This document shows, piece after piece, positions 1-10,700 of a stretch of DNA of 35,299 nt. Each line of letters begins with the position of its first letter. Within the stretch, counting starts at the first letter, position 1. Below the pieces are notes generated by a model. It worked only from the letters and a program-made list of their open reading frames with translations, searched no databases and had not been told where the DNA came from. Source of the DNA: an uncultured Kiritimatiellota bacterium (GTDB lineage: Bacteria; Verrucomicrobiota; Kiritimatiellia; RFP12; UBA1067). Location of the stretch: positions 1 through 35,299 of the forward strand of contig CAKTZA010000036.1 in the NCBI GenBank assembly GCA_934635045.1, given 5' to 3'. The position numbers and the translations under genes are program-made.

Positions 1-148
1 AATAGACGGCGCACTTCAGTCAATAGGGTACGCAACATTTTGAAGATTAGTCAGTCAGCCAACTGGCAAACTCGGGTATTATCAAAAAAAGGCCGTCGTG
101 TGTAGTAGAGAAATGTCGCAATCTTGTAAGGCTGAAATTCCATCAGAT
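1..148. other. Left edge, no firm gene
   Basis: This is the stretch downstream of the DUF5131 gene. On the minus strand a 30-codon frame runs from an ATG at 143 to a TGA at 51-53, five bases after the DUF5131 stop, but it has no clear ribosome binding site. Another minus-strand ATG at 38 runs off the edge and could start a further gene. A run of seven T (minus strand) near 88-94 is not preceded by a convincing hairpin, so I do not call a terminator. No function can be assigned. Confidence 0.25.
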
Positions 149-1021
149 TCAACTTTCGCAGGCTCCACAGTTGCTACACCCGTTGCAGGTGAGGCGCGAA
201 CCACAAGTCGCGCAGGTTTCGCGGAACTCGCCCGTCCGCAAGGCAATCGGCTCGTCGAAGAGCGACCCTTCCGCAGGGCGAAGCTTGTACTGCGGAATCC
301 TGCCCTGGAAGCTCAACCCAGAGAGGTACGCCTGTCGGCTCTGCACCCGCTTGTCGGGTATGCGGTACTCCTTTCCGTCCTTGACGAACACCGTGCCGGT
401 CTCGATGAAGTCGAACGTGATGTTGTGTCGGCGGCACTGGTCTCCCAGTCCCTTCGCCCATTCGTAATGGCACGGCCGCGCCCCGTCGTAGTTCTCCCCG
501 CCGCAGAGGACTTGCTCGAACTGTCCGGTGACGAGGTAGCGTTCGGCATCGACCGGGCCGATGAGCGGTGCCGCCATGAAGCCCTTGTGCTTGGCGGGGA
601 CGTCGAGAAGAATGGACAGCCGCTCGTCAGCCCGCGTCTGGTTCTCGGTCGTGACCTGAAGCATGACGTTCTCGTATCCGTCGCCCCAATCAGCCGGAAG
701 ATGGTCGTGGATGCGCCCAGCCCTCTTCGTGAGGATTCGGAACACGACATCGGGGCGCTTTCGGATCACCGCCCATGCCTCGTCGCGCCAGGCGTCCGCC
801 TCCTCGACGAAGAAGTCCGTGGAAAGCCCGACCAGCAGCTCCATGCCGGGGGCGAGCTTGAAGCGCCCGTCGCGCCCACGCTTCAGCGGCATGTCGAAGT
901 TGGCGTTTCGGGACACCTTTGAGGTGTCGATGCCGCGCATACGGTCGAGGAAGTACATATAGCAATGCTGGCATCCCTCGCTAACCTTATGGCAGCCATG
1001 CCACGGATTCCAGATGATCAT
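149..1021 (-). CDS. DUF5131 (phage Gp37/Gp68-like) three-cysteine protein
   Basis: The 290-residue protein opens with the WNPWHGC signature and a C-x6-C-x2-C triplet (C10, C17, C20), the hallmark of the DUF5131 family (formerly phage Gp37/Gp68). That family is regarded as radical-SAM-like, but its reaction is unknown. The last ~20 residues add a cysteine-rich knuckle (CATC, CNGC, CGAC), probably a zinc ribbon. The start at 1021 puts the family signature at the N-terminus, and an AGGA lies a few bases upstream. Two very short ORFs precede it with 4-5 base gaps, suggesting co-transcription. Homologues occur in prophages and mobile islands and can have a TcmP partner gene. No such partner is visible, although one could lie beyond the left edge. 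The family call is firm; the function is unknown. Confidence 0.85.
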   Translation of the reverse strand: MIIWNPWHGCHKVSEGCQHCYMYFLDRMRGIDTSKVSRNANFDMPLKRGRDGRFKLAPGMELLVGLSTDFFVEEADAWRDEAWAVIRKRPDVVFRILTKRAGRIHDHLPADWGDGYENVMLQVTTENQTRADERLSILLDVPAKHKGFMAAPLIGPVDAERYLVTGQFEQVLCGGENYDGARPCHYEWAKGLGDQCRRHNITFDFIETGTVFVKDGKEYRIPDKRVQSRQAYLSGLSFQGRIPQYKLRPAEGSLFDEPIALRTGEFRETCATCGSRLTCNGCSNCGACES

Positions 1022-1026
1022 CTGTC

Positions 1027-1167
1027 CTACACTCGCTCCAGCAGCCGACGGAGCTGCTCCTTGAGCCGCTCCACCTCATCCCAGTCCTTCTGCTCCTCGG
1101 CGTAGGCGATCAAGCCCTCAAGCCGATGAATCTGCTCGATGTTGCTGTCTCTCTGCGGCATCGCCAT
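1027..1167 (-). CDS. 46-residue UVR-motif-like microprotein
   Basis: A short ORF of 46 codons begins at an ATG preceded by GAGGTG about five bases upstream and stops five bases before the DUF5131 start. The product is charged and helical. Its segment IEQIHRLEGLIAYAEEQKDW followed by EVERLKEQLRRLLERV resembles the UVR motif of UvrB/UvrC, a short helical hairpin used for protein-protein contact. The ribosome binding site, tight spacing on both sides and coherent amphipathic pattern support a real gene. A role as an accessory or partner of the DUF5131 protein is inference from position only. Confidence 0.6.
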   Translation of the reverse strand: MAMPQRDSNIEQIHRLEGLIAYAEEQKDWDEVERLKEQLRRLLERV

Positions 1168-1171
1168 TGGT

Positions 1172-1270
1172 TCACCTCATGTTTCTACTCCACCTGTCCC
1201 GTTCGCAGAACTTCTCCAGCCGCCTCTCAATGGCGATTTCGCAATCGGTCATCATTCTCATGTCTTCCAT
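1172..1270 (-). CDS. Possible 32-residue microprotein
   Basis: This minus-strand ORF starts at an ATG at 1270, with AAGGAG about 13 bases upstream (rather far), and ends four bases before the next microprotein start. Its last codons contain the Shine-Dalgarno sequence of that downstream gene. The product is rich in charged residues and Met, with two Cys, and resembles nothing I recognise. The continuous tight spacing 1311 / 1270-1172 / 1167-1027 / 1021 favours translation, but the ORF is short enough to be chance. Confidence 0.35.
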   Translation of the reverse strand: MEDMRMMTDCEIAIERRLEKFCERDRWSRNMR

Positions 1271-1310
1271 AAGTTCTGCCTTGCTCCTTGCCTTTATTAA
1301 ACATCTGGTT

Positions 1311-2621
1311 TCATTTATTCTTCTTCATCTTCACCGGCAGCTTCGACGTACTGCCAGACTTATTCGGCGTGGGCTTTCTCGGATCGGTTGAATAACGTTT
1401 AACACGGCTTCCTTCTCCACATTCAATCCAGACATCACGTCCCTTTGTGTCCTTCAGATGGAACATACGTTCACCACAAACATCCGCACAACCGGCCCTG
1501 AATAAGCGGGGGATCTCGATATCATAATCTTCTGCCCACTCAAACCAGTTTGCACCACGCGCATTAAGTCTATAATTGAAAAACAACATGGGAACGCCAG
1601 CACTCCATAACTCAAATGGAACGCCAATTCTTCTAATAACACCATAAACACTATTCGATTCAGATTGACAACCTAACAGCTTGTCCTCTATCTGTCTGAT
1701 ACAAAAGGCTTGTTCAGGTTCTCCAAGATATTCTATTCTACGGATAGACCTTACTATGCTTGTATTCTGTCCCCATTCCATCCATTCATGCAAACCGCAA
1801 TCTTCTATACCCCGGATTCTTCCAAAGGCGCAAAAACCGCCAGCCTTGTCATCCGGAAGAGACACTTTTATTTCCGTATGTGGATAATTGAATGTCGTTT
1901 CAATCAATATGTTTGTCTCATGTCCCACTCCATAGGGCACGACCCAGTCTTTCGCAAACAAATCAAAAGGAATCGGCTTACCATAGTCAGGCACAAACAT
2001 CATAATGTCGGCATCAATGCATGGCGATAACTTTTGTTTGCGTCTCAGTCGTATTTCTTGAACCTTTGTCACAGGCACATAACGATCCCCATAGCTTTCT
2101 TGGAATTTCGTAAGCGGGATATATGGTTTCTTGTAGTATTCTCCACTGATCAATTCCGGGGCCTCATCACATTTCACCCATGTGAAGAAGTCCATGTTTC
2201 CATCTTCGTCAGACGTCTGTACGCTGCCGGATGGCAGACGCAACCGCACACCGACACAAGGCAAACCTTTATCATCAACCCAATGAAGTTTTACCCGACG
2301 CCAAGTGCGAAGATAAAAGTCCATTGGCAGACATGCTACATCAACAGCTGGTGAAATCACCACCCAATCGACGGTATCATAAACAGGCCGTATAATCCAA
2401 TAGAAAATCGGCCCCACAACAGTTGGAAGGGTCAGGAATCCTGCCGACACACAATCCATCGGTTCGCCCCAATATGAGCCAGCTCGTCCCCAGCGTTTAC
2501 CCGCCTCGCGTGTTGACAAGAAATATTCACCTGTTCGAGGTGCCAGACATCCGTTGAGAATTACAGCAATAAACATTACCGCAACAAATCTACCAAGGAG
2601 TTTTTTTGACAAGACTTTCAT
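1311..2621 (-). CDS. Lipoprotein with YceK/YidQ-like N-terminus
   Basis: The 436-residue product has a basic N-terminus, a hydrophobic stretch and a lipobox (LNGC, Cys near residue 25), so it is probably an outer-membrane or periplasmic lipoprotein. Residues ~50-105 (a hydrophobic run ending in DVACLPMDFYL) loosely resemble the YceK/YidQ lipoprotein family. Residues ~112-150 look like a transthyretin/Ig-like domain (DDKGLPCVGVRLRLPSG, then TSDEDGN). The rest is unrecognised. It ends in a Lys-rich tail. TAAGGA lies just upstream of the ATG. The gene lies 37 bases after the preceding secreted-protein gene and shares its lower GC content. It is probably the last of the secreted genes in the TSP3/hydrolase operon. 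The function is unknown. Confidence 0.7.
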   Translation of the reverse strand: MKVLSKKLLGRFVAVMFIAVILNGCLAPRTGEYFLSTREAGKRWGRAGSYWGEPMDCVSAGFLTLPTVVGPIFYWIIRPVYDTVDWVVISPAVDVACLPMDFYLRTWRRVKLHWVDDKGLPCVGVRLRLPSGSVQTSDEDGNMDFFTWVKCDEAPELISGEYYKKPYIPLTKFQESYGDRYVPVTKVQEIRLRRKQKLSPCIDADIMMFVPDYGKPIPFDLFAKDWVVPYGVGHETNILIETTFNYPHTEIKVSLPDDKAGGFCAFGRIRGIEDCGLHEWMEWGQNTSIVRSIRRIEYLGEPEQAFCIRQIEDKLLGCQSESNSVYGVIRRIGVPFELWSAGVPMLFFNYRLNARGANWFEWAEDYDIEIPRLFRAGCADVCGERMFHLKDTKGRDVWIECGEGSRVKRYSTDPRKPTPNKSGSTSKLPVKMKKNK

Positions 2622-2658
2622 GATTCCTTATACGCTCTGCGAATTGCCTTTCAAACAG

Positions 2659-3705
2659 TCAGGGCTGATTAAAGCTGGCCCGAACGGGGCAAAGGTTGTG
2701 TTCCATGTCCCATTCAAGATTCCTGTCGTTAGGCGTCAAGTTCAGATAGTAGGTAAAGGACACGCCCGTCGGGATGAGACAATATCTATATGTGAAACGA
2801 AAGTCTCCGTAGATTTTACCGTAGAGCGCAGAAACGATTTCTCCTCGCTCATTTCTTACAGTGCGAATGCGAAATGAATGACAAGCATTTTTGTCAATAT
2901 TTGTGTCATCTTGCATTGTCTTTGTCTGCCCAAACCAGATGTTGAATTTACCTCGATAGCCACCTTCGGGAGCCGTGCGTACCTTGAGGACTGCGCCTGC
3001 CGGAGGTGTGACTTTGACGATGCCATTATCATTGCCTACAAACTCCACTTGAATGGTGTCTCGAAATACTGGATCAGGTATTCCACTTGGTCCCATGCCC
3101 ATGCCAAAGTCTTCACGTGGCAACAGTTTGAACTCAATGTCTGCTTGTTCACCTGTTCCAAACGGCGGCATCCAATCACCATTCACAAGGTCATAGGCAA
3201 ACTTCCTGTCTGACGCAGTAGTCAAGTCTTGTTTACGCTTCGGACGAGCCTCTTTAACAAACAATGGAATTTTCCTTCCAATCCTCTGCAATGTAATCGT
3301 TTGGACATCATCATAGGGAAGCCATTTTTTAGAGACAAACTCAGTCATGTTTGTAAATCGTACTTGCAAATACGGTAAAGGGTAATAACCATTTCTGTCA
3401 ACAACAAAGTATTCGACTTTATCGTCGTAAGCCGTTCCGCAGAAATGAACTTCGCCGTTTTTATCGGTATTATTTGTCACGACGGTATAGCCCATGTCTC
3501 CAAAGATGTTCTTGGAGGAAGGCAGGATACAGGCAACCGGCACTCCCTCAATTCCTTCCCCCGTCTCCTCCTCTACGATACGAGCCGCAATAGCGGCTTT
3601 CGCCGAGATCGCAATGGGACTTGGTGGAATCGGAACTGCAAATGCACTACCGATCACAACGACAGCCTGTATTGCGAAGATGACCGTTTTCATCCTCGGA
3701 TTCAT
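2659..3705 (-). CDS. Secreted protein, paralogue 2 of the cassette
   Basis: The 348-residue product carries a signal peptide (hydrophobic core VIFAIQAVVVIGSAFA). An Ig/transthyretin-like segment with a TDKNGEVHF turn follows (residues ~40-115). Then come motifs shared with the next gene upstream: WLPYDDVQTITLQRI, GDWMPPFGTGEQADI, and near the C-terminus IRTVRNERGEIVSALYGKIYG plus LTPNDRNLEWD. The ATG at 3705 overlaps the stop of the upstream gene as ATGA, so translation is probably coupled. I do not recognise the family, and no catalytic motif is evident. The duplicated architecture suggests an expanded periplasmic or exported family. GC content is clearly lower than in the giant gene upstream, a possible sign of transfer. 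Confidence 0.75.
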   Translation of the reverse strand: MNPRMKTVIFAIQAVVVIGSAFAVPIPPSPIAISAKAAIAARIVEEETGEGIEGVPVACILPSSKNIFGDMGYTVVTNNTDKNGEVHFCGTAYDDKVEYFVVDRNGYYPLPYLQVRFTNMTEFVSKKWLPYDDVQTITLQRIGRKIPLFVKEARPKRKQDLTTASDRKFAYDLVNGDWMPPFGTGEQADIEFKLLPREDFGMGMGPSGIPDPVFRDTIQVEFVGNDNGIVKVTPPAGAVLKVRTAPEGGYRGKFNIWFGQTKTMQDDTNIDKNACHSFRIRTVRNERGEIVSALYGKIYGDFRFTYRYCLIPTGVSFTYYLNLTPNDRNLEWDMEHNLCPVRASFNQP

Positions 3706-4712
3706 TTCAATTCGCCTCGCTCGCGCATACCCTCAATCTGCAACCGTACACAAGCAGCTGTATCAGACTCCTCAAGGTTAGGGTCATTGGAAATGGGATT
3801 GAACAATACGCTCTTGAATTTTACGGCATCCCTATATCCCCACGGGCCATAAATCTTCCCATAGTGAGCAGACAGAAGATTACCTTTGTCATCGGTCATA
3901 GTCCGAGTTCTGAATACGATGTAAGAATCCTCGGGGAACTCCTCGTACTTTAGGATTTTTTCAGGTTCACGTGCGTGTTCATACTTGAAAAGTCGTGTCC
4001 CGTAAACGTTATTGGTGTCGGCCACATAACAACTCTTAAAATCAGACCACTCATCTTTCTTTAGCACGTACGCACCTGCGTATGCTTGATTCGTGAACGC
4101 CACCTTAAGCATCCCTCGATTATTTCTCCATCCTGTTTCCGCAACACTGTTCGTATACCACAACAGGACATCTTCATGCGCACCACTTCCATACGGCGGA
4201 CAGAATCTAAGAGTTTCGAGATCGAGTCCTACCCAACAGCCTTTGGGTGGCTGCATAAGTTTGCAATCATGCCAACACGTTACAGAAGGATTGAGAATAC
4301 GCTTAATACGCACAATCTGCAATTTGCCATATGGTTGCCACTTGCCGCTTTTCACTACTGGGGGATGCCCCTCGTTCATTTCGGCAAAATTGTACTCGGC
4401 GGCGGTTTGATAATATCCGTCCTTGATAATAGAATAAACTATTCGTCCAGTAGTTTTTCCTGATATTGTAAATCTACCGCTGCCATCAGTATATCCTGCG
4501 AACTCGGTTCCCATTGACGCCCCTGTATCGCAATACATTCCACCTTGTATCCAAGCATTGCTCACGGCGTTGTTGTCGTTGTCGACCACAACAAATGTCA
4601 TCTTCATCTTTGCTCCGTCTGCCTCGGCATTCTCAAGGTCTGTCCAACCAAGTAACGTCATTGGACAGATGATGTTCAGAGATACCAGTGAAGCGAGAAT
4701 TTTATAGTTCAT
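3702..4712 (-). CDS. Secreted protein, paralogue 1 of the cassette
   Basis: The 336-residue product starts with a signal peptide (hydrophobic core ASLVSLNIICPMTLLG). A carboxypeptidase-regulatory/transthyretin-like domain follows (FVVVDNDNNAVSNAWI, then TDGSGRFTI). Motifs shared with the adjacent gene are KWQPYGKLQIVRIKRI, RFCPPYGSGAHEDVL, FRTRTMTDDKGNLLSAHYGK and SNDPNLEESD, so the two are paralogues. Its ATG overlaps the stop of the 2048-residue protein gene by ATGA, making it the first gene after that giant protein. The family is not recognised. A protective or partner role for the hydrolase-bearing protein is possible but inferred from position alone. Confidence 0.75.
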   Translation of the reverse strand: MNYKILASLVSLNIICPMTLLGWTDLENAEADGAKMKMTFVVVDNDNNAVSNAWIQGGMYCDTGASMGTEFAGYTDGSGRFTISGKTTGRIVYSIIKDGYYQTAAEYNFAEMNEGHPPVVKSGKWQPYGKLQIVRIKRILNPSVTCWHDCKLMQPPKGCWVGLDLETLRFCPPYGSGAHEDVLLWYTNSVAETGWRNNRGMLKVAFTNQAYAGAYVLKKDEWSDFKSCYVADTNNVYGTRLFKYEHAREPEKILKYEEFPEDSYIVFRTRTMTDDKGNLLSAHYGKIYGPWGYRDAVKFKSVLFNPISNDPNLEESDTAACVRLQIEGMRERGELK

Positions 4713-7700
4713 CTCAGGTTTCCTTTCGTGCAGAAATCGTTAAACAACTTGTAGACATGAAAATAAGCCATATCCTTCATGTCGGAATGAAGCCATCGTT
4801 GAAGATACCAACGATGATTTCGTCCCCAGCTGTTTGACTTGAATTGTGAAGAATTCAAATTGAGGTTAAAGGTTTCACTCTTGCCTTTTATGACTGGCAT
4901 TCTTCCCGTCGCACTCGAGACCGCAGGTATGTTGTAGGCGAGTATGTGGTTGATGTCGGATTCTGATATTATTGCGCTGAACATGGCAGATTCGCCACGG
5001 TCAAAGACAGGATGCGTCACGATGCTTCCGTTCTGAACCATCGCGTTGGCCTCCTCTGCCGTGTAATGTTTAGTCTGGAATGTTGGCGGCGAGATAGAAA
5101 CCATTTCCTGCCAGCAATGGAAACCCCAGCCGCCGTCAAGCGTTCCGACGAGAAGGTCAATTCCCTTCAGGACTTCCTGTTTCTGCCACGCACTCGTCGC
5201 CGGCGTCAGCATGCCGCTTGTCTCGACAAAAGGCCAAGACGCCTTGAAAGTCGGCCAGTGGAAAATCCTGCTGTATTTAGTCGGTACTTCATTCTGCTCC
5301 TCAAACACCTCGTCGCCGTCCGAATAGTAGTTGTACACATCGGTCATGTCGGGAACATCCGCAAACGCGCCACGCCATTTTAACATTCCTCTATCGTCTT
5401 CCGGGAACCACCTATGCCAGTTCGCCGCCCAAGAGAGGGAATTATAGTTACGCCATGAAGACGGAACGTATTTTCTGCGAACTGCCGTAGTTTCGTCCTG
5501 CAACGTTGCGTCGAATGCCTCGGACGGGATCGCGGCGTCAAGCATGAAATATTTGCTGACCACAAGGCCGTCCTTTATGGCCTTTGAAGCGACCATGTTG
5601 CCAAGCGAATGCGCGATGACGATCTTGTTGCCAGAAGCCCCGCCTACAAGATTGGCAAATGCCGATGCACTCTGAAGAGCATTGTATGCATCACGGTGAT
5701 AGTGCATCGCATTGAACTTGCCGCTTACAAGATTGTAGTCGCCATACCACCCCACCCCGCAGAATCTCGCGTTAGACCCCGACTGCCAAAGGCGCTTGAA
5801 CATCTCGGCAAACCACGCCCTTGAGTCGTTGGCAGGGACATTGAATCCATGCAGGAAAAACACAGTCGTTCCGTTGCTCTCCGGGAGGTTTCCGCCGAAG
5901 CTGCCTTGGATTTGCGTCGAATCGCCGCAGGCACTGCGTATGTTAGAAACGTTATACATCCGCTCAACGGATGACAGGCTCAACGGCAGGCGGAGTTCGC
6001 AGAGAGGTGTCGAATCGGAGGAGTAAGGCTTCTCGTAGATGCGGAGGATGATGGGCGAGACGGAACTTATGGAGCTACCGCCGTCTGGGCTGCGCCCTTC
6101 AATGAGTACAACGCCCTTGTTCCGGTCTCCCTTCATCAGGTTGACGAAGTTCTCCGGCAGCTCCAGCTCCTCTTCCGTCAAATGCACCGCATCGGCCGCC
6201 GCAAGGTTCGCCGTGAGCGAACTGCCGCAGCTCCCAACGCTGGTCTTCAGGAAGTTGGCTACCGTGTCCTTGGTGAGCGACGTCCATACGAGGTTTACCG
6301 TGCCATCCTCCTGCGCGAGGGTGAGCGTGCAGTCGCATCCGTGGCCATTCTTTTGGAAAGCCGCAAGTTGCTGTAACGCACGCCCCATGTCGATCCACAC
6401 CGGCGTGAAGTCCAGCACATCGCATTTGCCGTCGACATGGTTATTGGCGCAGTCCGGCGTGGAGTTCGCTGCAGGAATGTCGCCCTGCGACTCGTTCGTG
6501 TTGCCTTCGTCGTCATCATCGTTGTACCAGTGGCGGAGCTGCTTGCCCCTGTATGCCTTCGACTTGTCGGAGTTGTCGATGCCGTCCGTCCTGTTGTAAT
6601 CCGCCCAGATACCGCCATCGAGGACAAGGATATGAGCCTTCTTTCCTTCTCCGGCGAACGAGCTGCTGGTGTAGTCCTCGCAGATCAAGCCCGCCGGATC
6701 GTTCGTCACGCATCCGCAGCAGGTCGGGACGCTCCACGAAAGAAGATAGTCGTAGTCGGGGCTGCCGTCCTCCATGTTCGTGCCGGCGTGGCAGAGGCGG
6801 ATTTCATACGTCCATCCCTTTGTGAGCATCGCGGTCTTCGTCTCGCATTCGCCGTAGTTCTCGTTCAGCCAGGACTTCGTCGGCGGCGTCTCGCCAGGAC
6901 CCGATTCCGACACGGGTTCGAGGACGAGCCTGTACTTCTCCGAATGGCTGCCGCTCGGATCGCCGAAGGTGAAGCTCACGGGAACGCGGCTCGCGGGAAT
7001 GCCGCCGTCGTTCGGGTCGGTCGGGTCGCTCCCGTTCTCGATCTCGTCCTTGTCCGTCACGCCGTCGTTGTCGGTGTCGTCGGATCGGGGGTTCGTACCC
7101 CATTCGCACTCCTGGCCATTCGTCAGCCCGTCGTTGTCGCGGTCATAGCCGTAGTCGTTCGTAGGATCGTTGTCGGTGGCGTTGTCCACGAGAGGATTGA
7201 AACTGTACGTATGCTCCCACCCGTCGTTCATGCCGTCACCGTCGGTGTCCGGCTGGGACGGGTCCGTGCCGATCAGACGTTCTTCTTCGTCGGTCAGTCC
7301 GTCCCCGTCGGAGTCTTCCTTGGATGGATCGGTGCCTGTACCGGCCACGCGCACGATGCTGTACTGCGGATTGATGAAAACAGGCTGGAAGCTGAACTCG
7401 TTGCGTGACTTCCTGACGAGGTTCTGGACCCCGGCCTTGGCGTAAACAAGATTCGGGCTGTCGGCCGACACATCCACGTAAGAGAATTCAGACGAACGAA
7501 ACACCCCGTTCGTGAACGCGAGGATGGTCTGCACGGACACCGTGTTGGTCCCGGAATCGAGAAGCGTCAGCCCCTCGTACTGTATCGCGATGAACGACTC
7601 CACCCCGCTCGTGCGGCGAAGGACGCTTACGGACGATACGGAGTTTGACAGTTCCGGTTCCACCCAGCAGGGCGCAAGCAGGAGTGCGGCATCGGATAGG

Positions 7701-10700
7701 TAGTACGACGAGAGCGAGTATGGGCCGTACTCGATTAGCCATTCCTCGTAGTGGCGGTCTGTGTTGAAGAACATGACACCATTGCCCTGGACAATGAGAT
7801 CCACGATGCCCTCGCGCCCTATGGACAGACCGCCGTTGGTCAGGTCGTAGTATGCGTAGTTGATACCGTCATATTCGTCGGTGTCCGTTGCCGCGACCGC
7901 CGTCCACCCGTTCGTTGTTGATGCCCACTCGGACGCGGACGTCGCGTATTTCGTAAATCCCAGTTCCTCGCCGTCGGGGATTCCGTCGCCGTCCGTGTCG
8001 GGATTGCGAGGATGTGTGCCGAGCTGGTACTCCTCGGCGTTCGTCAGTCCGTCGCCGTCGGGATCGCCGGATGCGCCATAGATGCCGGAGCTCGAGGTCG
8101 CATTGAGATTGTGCGAGGTCTCCCATCCGTCCGGGAGACCGTCGTTGTCCGTGTCGGCGTTCGTCGCCGAGGTGCTGCCGTAGCGTTCCGCGTAGTCATC
8201 CAACCCGTCGCCGTCCGTGTCGGCGAGGATCGGGGAGGTCCCGTAGTTGTCCTCGACGTTGTCGTTCAGTCCGTCTCCGTCTGTGTCGTTTTTCGTTGGA
8301 TCGGTTCCAAGCTGGTATTCGCGCAGATTCGTGAGGCCGTCCGTGTCGGCGTGGTGGGAAGCATCGTTCTGGTGAGGATTGAGTCCGTATTTCACCTCCC
8401 AGCCGTCGGGCATTCCATCGTTGTCGCTGTCCGCATCGAGCGGATCGGTCCCCGCGTCGATCTCGTCCCCGTCCAACAGCCCATCCCCGTCGCAGTCGGG
8501 GTTCCAGGGGCTTGTCCCCTCGGTGAATTCGTCTCCATCCGCAAGGCCGTCCCCGTCCGTGTCGGCCCGCTTGGGATCGGTACCCGTGCCAAGGCGGTAG
8601 CCAAGCGAAAGCGGAACCGAGAAGCCGGAAACGTCATTGTATGAGTAGATCAGCCGCTGGCTGCGGGAATGGTTGCGGAAGTCAAGCCGCCCCCGGTTGA
8701 TCACGCCCAGAGTCGGCGTCACGTAGAAGTATTCGTTTGTGACGAGCTCATGGTAGTTGACGCGGATCGGGAAGTTCGTGTCTCCTCCAATGACGATCTG
8801 GAATGTCAGACAAGCGTTGGTGCCGCCGACGTGAGAGAGGCCGACGTTTTCGTACTGTATGACCGTGCATCCGTTCGACGGGCATTCGGCGAGACGAACA
8901 TTCGATCCGAGGTGCGACCGCAGAACGAGATCGACCCAGAAACCTGCGACGATGATGTCGTCCGCCTCCGGAGCGATGTCGGCAGGATCAGGATTCCAGC
9001 CGGAAGAGCTGTCGAGGGCGGGAACTCCGTTCGCCGGGACGAGATGGATGCGTCCATCCAGATCGACGATGACGCGGTCGTATGTCCTCCCGCCGATTGC
9101 CACGGGGGCGCAGAGGTTCGTTGAGGCAAGGCCGTCGTGGCGGTCTTGCTGATCGAGACACTCCATGAGAACCGTTCCGCCGGAGATGCAGAGCCATTCC
9201 GTCTCGCGGACGGCGAGACAGTCCACCTCGTCCCAGTCCGGGATTCCGTCGCCGTCCGTGTCGGCCGACGCCGGATCGGTCCCCATCGCGACCTCTTCCG
9301 GGTCCGTGAAGCCGTCGCCGTCCGTGTCCCAAAGGAGCGGCGACGAGCCTATGTTGAGTTCCTGCCCGTCAAGGAGTCCGTCGCCGTCCGTGTCGGCGAC
9401 GAGAGGATTGGAACCGGCGGCCACCTCGTCGCCGTCGGTCGCGCCGTCGCCGTCCGTGTCCTTCAGAAGCGGATTCGTGCCGGCCGTCCGCTCCGCCAGG
9501 TCGTTCAGTCCGTCTCCGTCCGTGTCGGCGAGAATCGGCGACGTGCCGGCGGTCACCTCCGCCGCGTCCCCGATGCCGTCGCCGTCCGTGTCGGTGACGA
9601 GCGGATCGCTTCCGTACGCTTCCGCCTCCAGGCCGTCGCCGAGTCCGTCGCCGTCCGTGTCCACGACGAGCGGGTTCGTGCCGAGCGCGACCTCTTCGCC
9701 GTCTGAAAGCCCGTCTGCGTCCGAATCCGGGTCAATGGGGTTTGTCCCCCTCACGACCTCGTCATGATCGTCAAGTCCGTCCTCGTCCGTATCAACCAGT
9801 TCGGGATCGGTTCCGTACAGCATCTCCTCGGCATCGTTCAGGCCGTCGCCGTCAGCATCGACTGGGTTCTCGACGTTGAAGTCGAAGACGGACACGACGC
9901 CCGGAGGCGGGGCCACGGTCACGCGGCAGTCGCCGCAGAACGCCCCTGCGAGAACATTTGTCGAGAGATCCGTTCCGGTCGCCGACACGAGGTCGTATGC
10001 GAAACGGAACCGGCCACCGGGCGTCAGCTCGACCTGAAAGGAAATCGGCTTATCCGGCGAGCGGTCGAGCAAGACCTTCTGCCAAGTCAGGAGCAGGGTG
10101 TTGGAGGGCGTCGACGAGGCCCAGAAACGGCTCTCCAGCCCCTCCGCAAGGTTCCAGTTGAGCAGCGGCACGATGCCCAGACGGGCGCGCAGGGGGGCAA
10201 GGAGGGCGGAATCCGCCGGGATGTCGTTGCGCGGGTCGAACAGCTCGCGCAGGACGCGCTCGTTCGCGTTCGTTGCCGTCTTGGAATCCGCATGGAGGAG
10301 AAGCGCACCCGCAGAAGACACGGTGAGCCGACGGACGGCGGACGTGCCGAACGGGAACGCCCATGTGAGATCGTTCGAGATGCAGAGCCAGTCACGCGCC
10401 GCCCCGCGCCGCAGCCACCTTTCGCACACGACGGCGTTCGTCGGCATCGAGAAGTCGAATGCGGCGTTCGCAGTCACGGACTCGACCGCGAATTCGCCGA
10501 CTGCAGCGGGCGTCTCGTCGGTCCCCGTCACGCCGTCGCCACCCGTGCCATGCTCGATGGAGGCGAGGCCGTCGCCCAGCGGTCGAAGCTGCTGTATTCC
10601 GGGATTGAGACCCTGCGGCAAGGGCGGGTTCGGGTTTGGCTTGGTTCCCGCCCAGGCGACAAGGGCGGCGATTGCGATTGCCGCAAGAACGCCGTGCAGG

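Noticed and set aside
1167..1391. Plus-strand frame of 74 codons
   Set aside because: It overlaps better-supported minus-strand genes, and its hydrophobic product looks like a reverse reading.
9221..9859. Regularly spaced DNA repeats resembling a CRISPR array
   Set aside because: The ~66-base periodicity codes for TSP3 calcium-binding repeats in one open frame. The 'spacers' are also repeat-like, and there are no cas genes.
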